Shown here: positions 61,601 through 64,000 of the stretch, one piece after another
Layout: every line of letters starts with the position of its first letter
Position numbering within the stretch: the stretch's first letter is position 1
Source: Shewanella piezotolerans WP3
GTDB taxonomy: Bacteria; Pseudomonadota; Gammaproteobacteria; Enterobacterales; Shewanellaceae
NCBI RefSeq assembly: GCF_000014885.1
Contig: NC_011566.1
Location: 4,896,501 to 4,960,500, forward strand
DNA: 64,000 nt
Reading direction: 5' to 3'
The notes under the pieces: model-generated
Seen by the model: only the letters and a program-made list of their open reading frames with translations
Databases searched by the model: none
Told to the model about the DNA's origin: nothing
Position numbers and translations under genes: made by a program

Positions 61601-62665
61601 TTACTTGTGGTACTTACCTGACAACTCATGTACTGAGTTGATGAATGAACCCGCGTGCTCTGGGTTCACGTGTTGGTGGATACCGTGGCCCAAGTTAAAT
61701 ACATGACCAGTACCTTCACCGTAAGAAGATAGGATTTGCTCCACTTCTTGATGGATACGCTCTGGAGATGCGTAAAGTACTGATGGGTCCATGTTACCTT
61801 GTAGTGCAACTTTGTTACCTACACGGCGACGTGCATCACCAATATCTACAGTCCAATCTAGACCTAGTGCGTCACAGCCTGTTTCAGCCATAGACTCAAG
61901 CCATAGTCCGCCACCTTTAGTGAACAAAGTAACCGGTACTTGGCGACCGTCTGCATGGCGAGTTAAGCCATCAACGATTTTCTGCATGTAACGTAGCGAG
62001 AATTCACGGTATGCGTGGTGAGAAAGCGCGCCACCCCATGAATCGAAAATCATTAGAGATTGTGCACCGTTAGCAACCTGAGCGTTCAGGTATAAGATCA
62101 CAGAATCAGCTAGCTTGTCTAACAACATGTGCAATGTTGCTGGCTCTTCGTAAGCCATCTTCTTAATCTTTTCAAATGTCTTGCTTGAACCGCCTTCAAC
62201 CATGTAAGTTGCTAAAGTCCAAGGTGAACCAGAGAAGCCAATTAATGGTACTTCGCCTTTAAGCTCACGACGAATAGTGCTAACGGCACGCATTACGTAA
62301 CCAAGCTCATCTTCTGGATCTGGGATGCATAGCTTCTTGATTGAATCGATTGTGTCTGTAGGACGCTCAAAACGTGGGCCTTCACCGGTTTCAAAGTACA
62401 GACCAAGTCCCATTGCATCTGGAACAGTAAGAATATCAGAGAATAAAATCGCAGCATCTAGGTCGTAACGACGTAGAGGTTGCAGAGTTACCTCACAAGC
62501 CAAGTCTTGGTTTTTACAAAGCGACATGAAATCACCGGCTTCAGCACGGGTTGCTTTGTACTCTGGAAGATAACGACCAGCTTGACGCATCATCCAGACA
62601 GGAGTTCTGTCGACAGGCTGTTTTAATAACGCACGTAAATAACGATCATTCTTTAATTCTGCCAT
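61601..62665 (-). CDS. hemE: uroporphyrinogen decarboxylase
   Basis: 354 residues, the standard length. PVWMMRQAGRYLPEYKATR near 21-39 holds the substrate-binding Arg, followed by ILFSDILTVPDAMG and LDWTVDIGDARRRVG. Removes four carboxyl groups from uroporphyrinogen III in heme synthesis. ATG follows AGGAATCAAGCCAA. Confidence 0.97.
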   Translation of the reverse strand: MAELKNDRYLRALLKQPVDRTPVWMMRQAGRYLPEYKATRAEAGDFMSLCKNQDLACEVTLQPLRRYDLDAAILFSDILTVPDAMGLGLYFETGEGPRFERPTDTIDSIKKLCIPDPEDELGYVMRAVSTIRRELKGEVPLIGFSGSPWTLATYMVEGGSSKTFEKIKKMAYEEPATLHMLLDKLADSVILYLNAQVANGAQSLMIFDSWGGALSHHAYREFSLRYMQKIVDGLTRHADGRQVPVTLFTKGGGLWLESMAETGCDALGLDWTVDIGDARRRVGNKVALQGNMDPSVLYASPERIHQEVEQILSSYGEGTGHVFNLGHGIHQHVNPEHAGSFINSVHELSGKYHK

Positions 62666-62928
62666 TTGGCTTGATTCCTAAACTTATATTGATATCCGCT
62701 TGGGTCAGTAGTTTAGCATTTACGTTAGTAAAGTAACCTCTATCGGTGAAATTATGTGACCAGTAACTCGACAAATAGTCGCAACTAGGACGCAGTTAAC
62801 ATATTTATATTACTAACAGTCTTATTTCTAAGCCGTTAATGCTAGATCTCATATCTGTAATAACTGCGATCTGTAACCATAACTTGACTTAACCTAGGCT
62901 GTACAACTCTCAATGTGACAGAAAAAAG

Positions 62929-62957
62929 TTGCACCTACTGGTCAGCTTTGGTATAAA
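62929..62957 (+). promoter_or_regulatory. sigma-70 promoter of the sRNA-like unit
   Basis: -35 TTGCAC (62929-62934), 17-base spacer, -10 TATAAA (62952-62957). Start point expected near 62964. Confidence 0.7.
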
Positions 62958-62963
62958 AAGTCT

Positions 62964-63054
62964 GCGCTAGCAAGAACAATCAAGAAGCTCGTCGCATCGA
63001 GCCCGCAAAACTTTACTCGCCCAGCGATAGCATTCTATCGCTGGGCTTTTTCTT
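62964..63054 (+). ncRNA. candidate small RNA between hemE and rsd
   Basis: About 90 bases between a good sigma-70 promoter and a strong terminator (GCCCAGCGATAG paired with CTATCGCTGGGC, 63019-63046, then a T-run). A small hairpin GCTCG/CGAGC lies at 62987-63002. A single-stranded A-rich segment (AAGAACAATCAAGAA) between could be the pairing seed. No ORF is present. Alternatively it is an attenuated leader of rsd, whose start is 145 bases further on. No known RNA family is recognised. Confidence 0.6.
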
Positions 63055-63190
63055 TTCTGCCATTTCAACTTTCTATTTCAAGCTGGTTTGTCCATTTAAC
63101 GATTAAGCATAAATCGTCCGAAAACAGTTGATCAAAGTCTCCGTTCTCCCTACATTAGAAGTTAGGGATAGTTTCATAACGGGAAAGATC

Positions 63191-63658
63191 ATGCTAAGAA
63201 AGTTAGAAAAAGCCGAACAAAAATGGGGTGGTTCCAATACTCTTATAGATCAATGGCTAAACAATCGCCGTAACCTATTGATTAACTACTGCCAGATTGC
63301 CGGCATTCCACCTTATGAAATTACCGAAAACACCTTACCAGCTTTTGACTCCGTCAAAGCCTTTTGTGACCAATTAATGGACTATGTTTCGGAAGGACAT
63401 TTCGAGATCTATAACCAAGTGGTTACCGCCTGTGAGAAGAATGGCAGCTCAAGCCAGGAGTTAGCACAGCAGTTAGTACCGCAGATCAGTGAAACCACAG
63501 ATACCGCACTCGATTTTAATGACAAGTACACTGAAGCGGAAGATGAGAAAGTCCTGTTCCATCTCGATAAAGATCTGTCATCTTTGGGTCATGCAATGGA
63601 AACACGCTTTGCGCTAGAAGATAAGTTACTGGAAGTGCTACACACTAAGCATTCATAG
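63191..63658 (+). CDS. rsd: anti-sigma-70 factor Rsd
   Basis: 155 residues from ATG 63191, preceded by GGGAAAG; the TTG 63128 would exceed the family length. All-helical, with MLRKLEKAEQKWGGSN, IDQWLNNRRNLLINYCQIAG and DFNDKYTEAED blocks conserved in Rsd/AlgQ. It binds region 4 of sigma-70 in stationary phase. The hemE neighbourhood is typical. Confidence 0.9.
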   Translation: MLRKLEKAEQKWGGSNTLIDQWLNNRRNLLINYCQIAGIPPYEITENTLPAFDSVKAFCDQLMDYVSEGHFEIYNQVVTACEKNGSSSQELAQQLVPQISETTDTALDFNDKYTEAEDEKVLFHLDKDLSSLGHAMETRFALEDKLLEVLHTKHS

Positions 63659-63770
63659 TCAGTAGTCGAAGTTGCTCATAGCAAGATGATCGCCTAAATC
63701 CCGAAGGTGTAATCGTCTGTCATCTGTCAATAACTTTAGCAAACACATTCCAGGACAAGACGCAGACAAC

Positions 63771-63800
63771 AAAAAGGCCAGCTAATTAGCTGGCCTTTTT
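63771..63800. terminator. bidirectional terminator between rsd and acnB
   Basis: AAAAAGGCCAGCTAA with TTAGCTGGCCTTTTT, a perfect 15-bp palindrome with T-runs on both sides. Confidence 0.92.
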
Positions 63801-63818
63801 AGTACATCAATTTGTCAC

Positions 63819-64000
63819 TTACACAGCAGACTGGAAGATAACTTCGTCTGCTTTTTCTGTGTACGATGCAATTTGATCGAAGTTCAGGTAACGGTAAGTG
63901 TCAGCTGCCGTTGCATCTAACTCTTTAGCGTATGTCTGATACTCGTCAGGCGATGGTAGACGACCTAATAGTGCCGCCACAGCTGCAAGTTCCGCTGATG
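63819..64000 (-). CDS. acnB: aconitate hydratase B, C-terminal end (partial)
   Basis: The last 60 residues before the window edge read ELAAVAALLGRLPSPDEYQ and then YRYLNFDQIASYTEKADEVI, ending FQSAV. This is the C-terminus of AcnB, the main aconitase of the citric acid cycle. The start lies beyond the window. Confidence 0.93.
   Translation of the reverse strand, partial: SAELAAVAALLGRLPSPDEYQTYAKELDATAADTYRYLNFDQIASYTEKADEVIFQSAV

Overview
The window looks like chromosome of a marine, probably cold-adapted Shewanella or close relative. Evidence: housekeeping genes typical of gammaproteobacteria (ubiA, uvrD, udp/tsx, purH-purD, hemE, rsd, acnB), a cysteine-rich metal efflux permease of the type first named in Shewanella (SO_0444 family) beside a ZntR-like regulator, paired spondin-domain proteins, and several dispersed 260-bp repeats with inverted ends. 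No rRNA, tRNA or CRISPR array was seen.

Layout. 1-3.2 kb: an NhaC antiporter, two small proteins and a MazG-like pyrophosphatase. 4.0-16.0 kb: the most interesting region, a same-strand cluster of a glutamate-racemase-like protein lacking both catalytic cysteines, a 26-codon ORF coupled by ATGA to a 68-aa protein, three ATP-grasp ligases, an MFS exporter, a YdhS-like FAD/NAD(P) protein, and an RND pump with a very short adaptor. It reads as an uncharacterised pathway that joins amino or carboxylic acids through amide bonds and exports the product; the product cannot be deduced. 16.0-23.8 kb: decaying accessory DNA, with a broken umuD beside intact umuC, a CoiA-like protein, small unknowns, a jacalin-like lectin and several pseudogenes, mostly on the minus strand. 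23.8-48.5 kb: core and semi-core genes: membrane proteins, esterase, ubiA, uvrD, RidA, a GGDEF-EAL protein, Nudix, NfeD/SPFH operon, Tsx and uridine phosphorylase, MscS, radical SAM, ElaA-like GNAT, EmrAB-like efflux with a divergent LysR, and a YebC-family protein. 48.5-52 kb: DCC protein, DsbA-like lipoprotein and the zinc/copper permease with a MerR regulator and a readable 20-bp-spacer promoter. 52-56.2 kb: purH-purD, then a small gene split by a repeat. 56.2-64 kb: SDR, spondin pair plus two-component system, hemE, a probable small RNA, rsd and the end of acnB.

Themes. (1) The ATP-grasp cluster combines synthesis (ligases, redox enzyme) and export (MFS, RND) in an almost continuous transcription unit. 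(2) At least four copies of one MITE-like repeat lie in gene boundaries: in the nfeD-SPFH operon, upstream of dsbA, and before and inside a small gene. Removing the last copy plus one 3-bp duplication restores an open frame. (3) Regulatory elements readable from sequence include a MerR-type promoter, a structured purH leader, an sRNA-like unit between hemE and rsd, and many rho-independent terminators. Functional names rest on recognised motifs and family resemblance; no database search was run.
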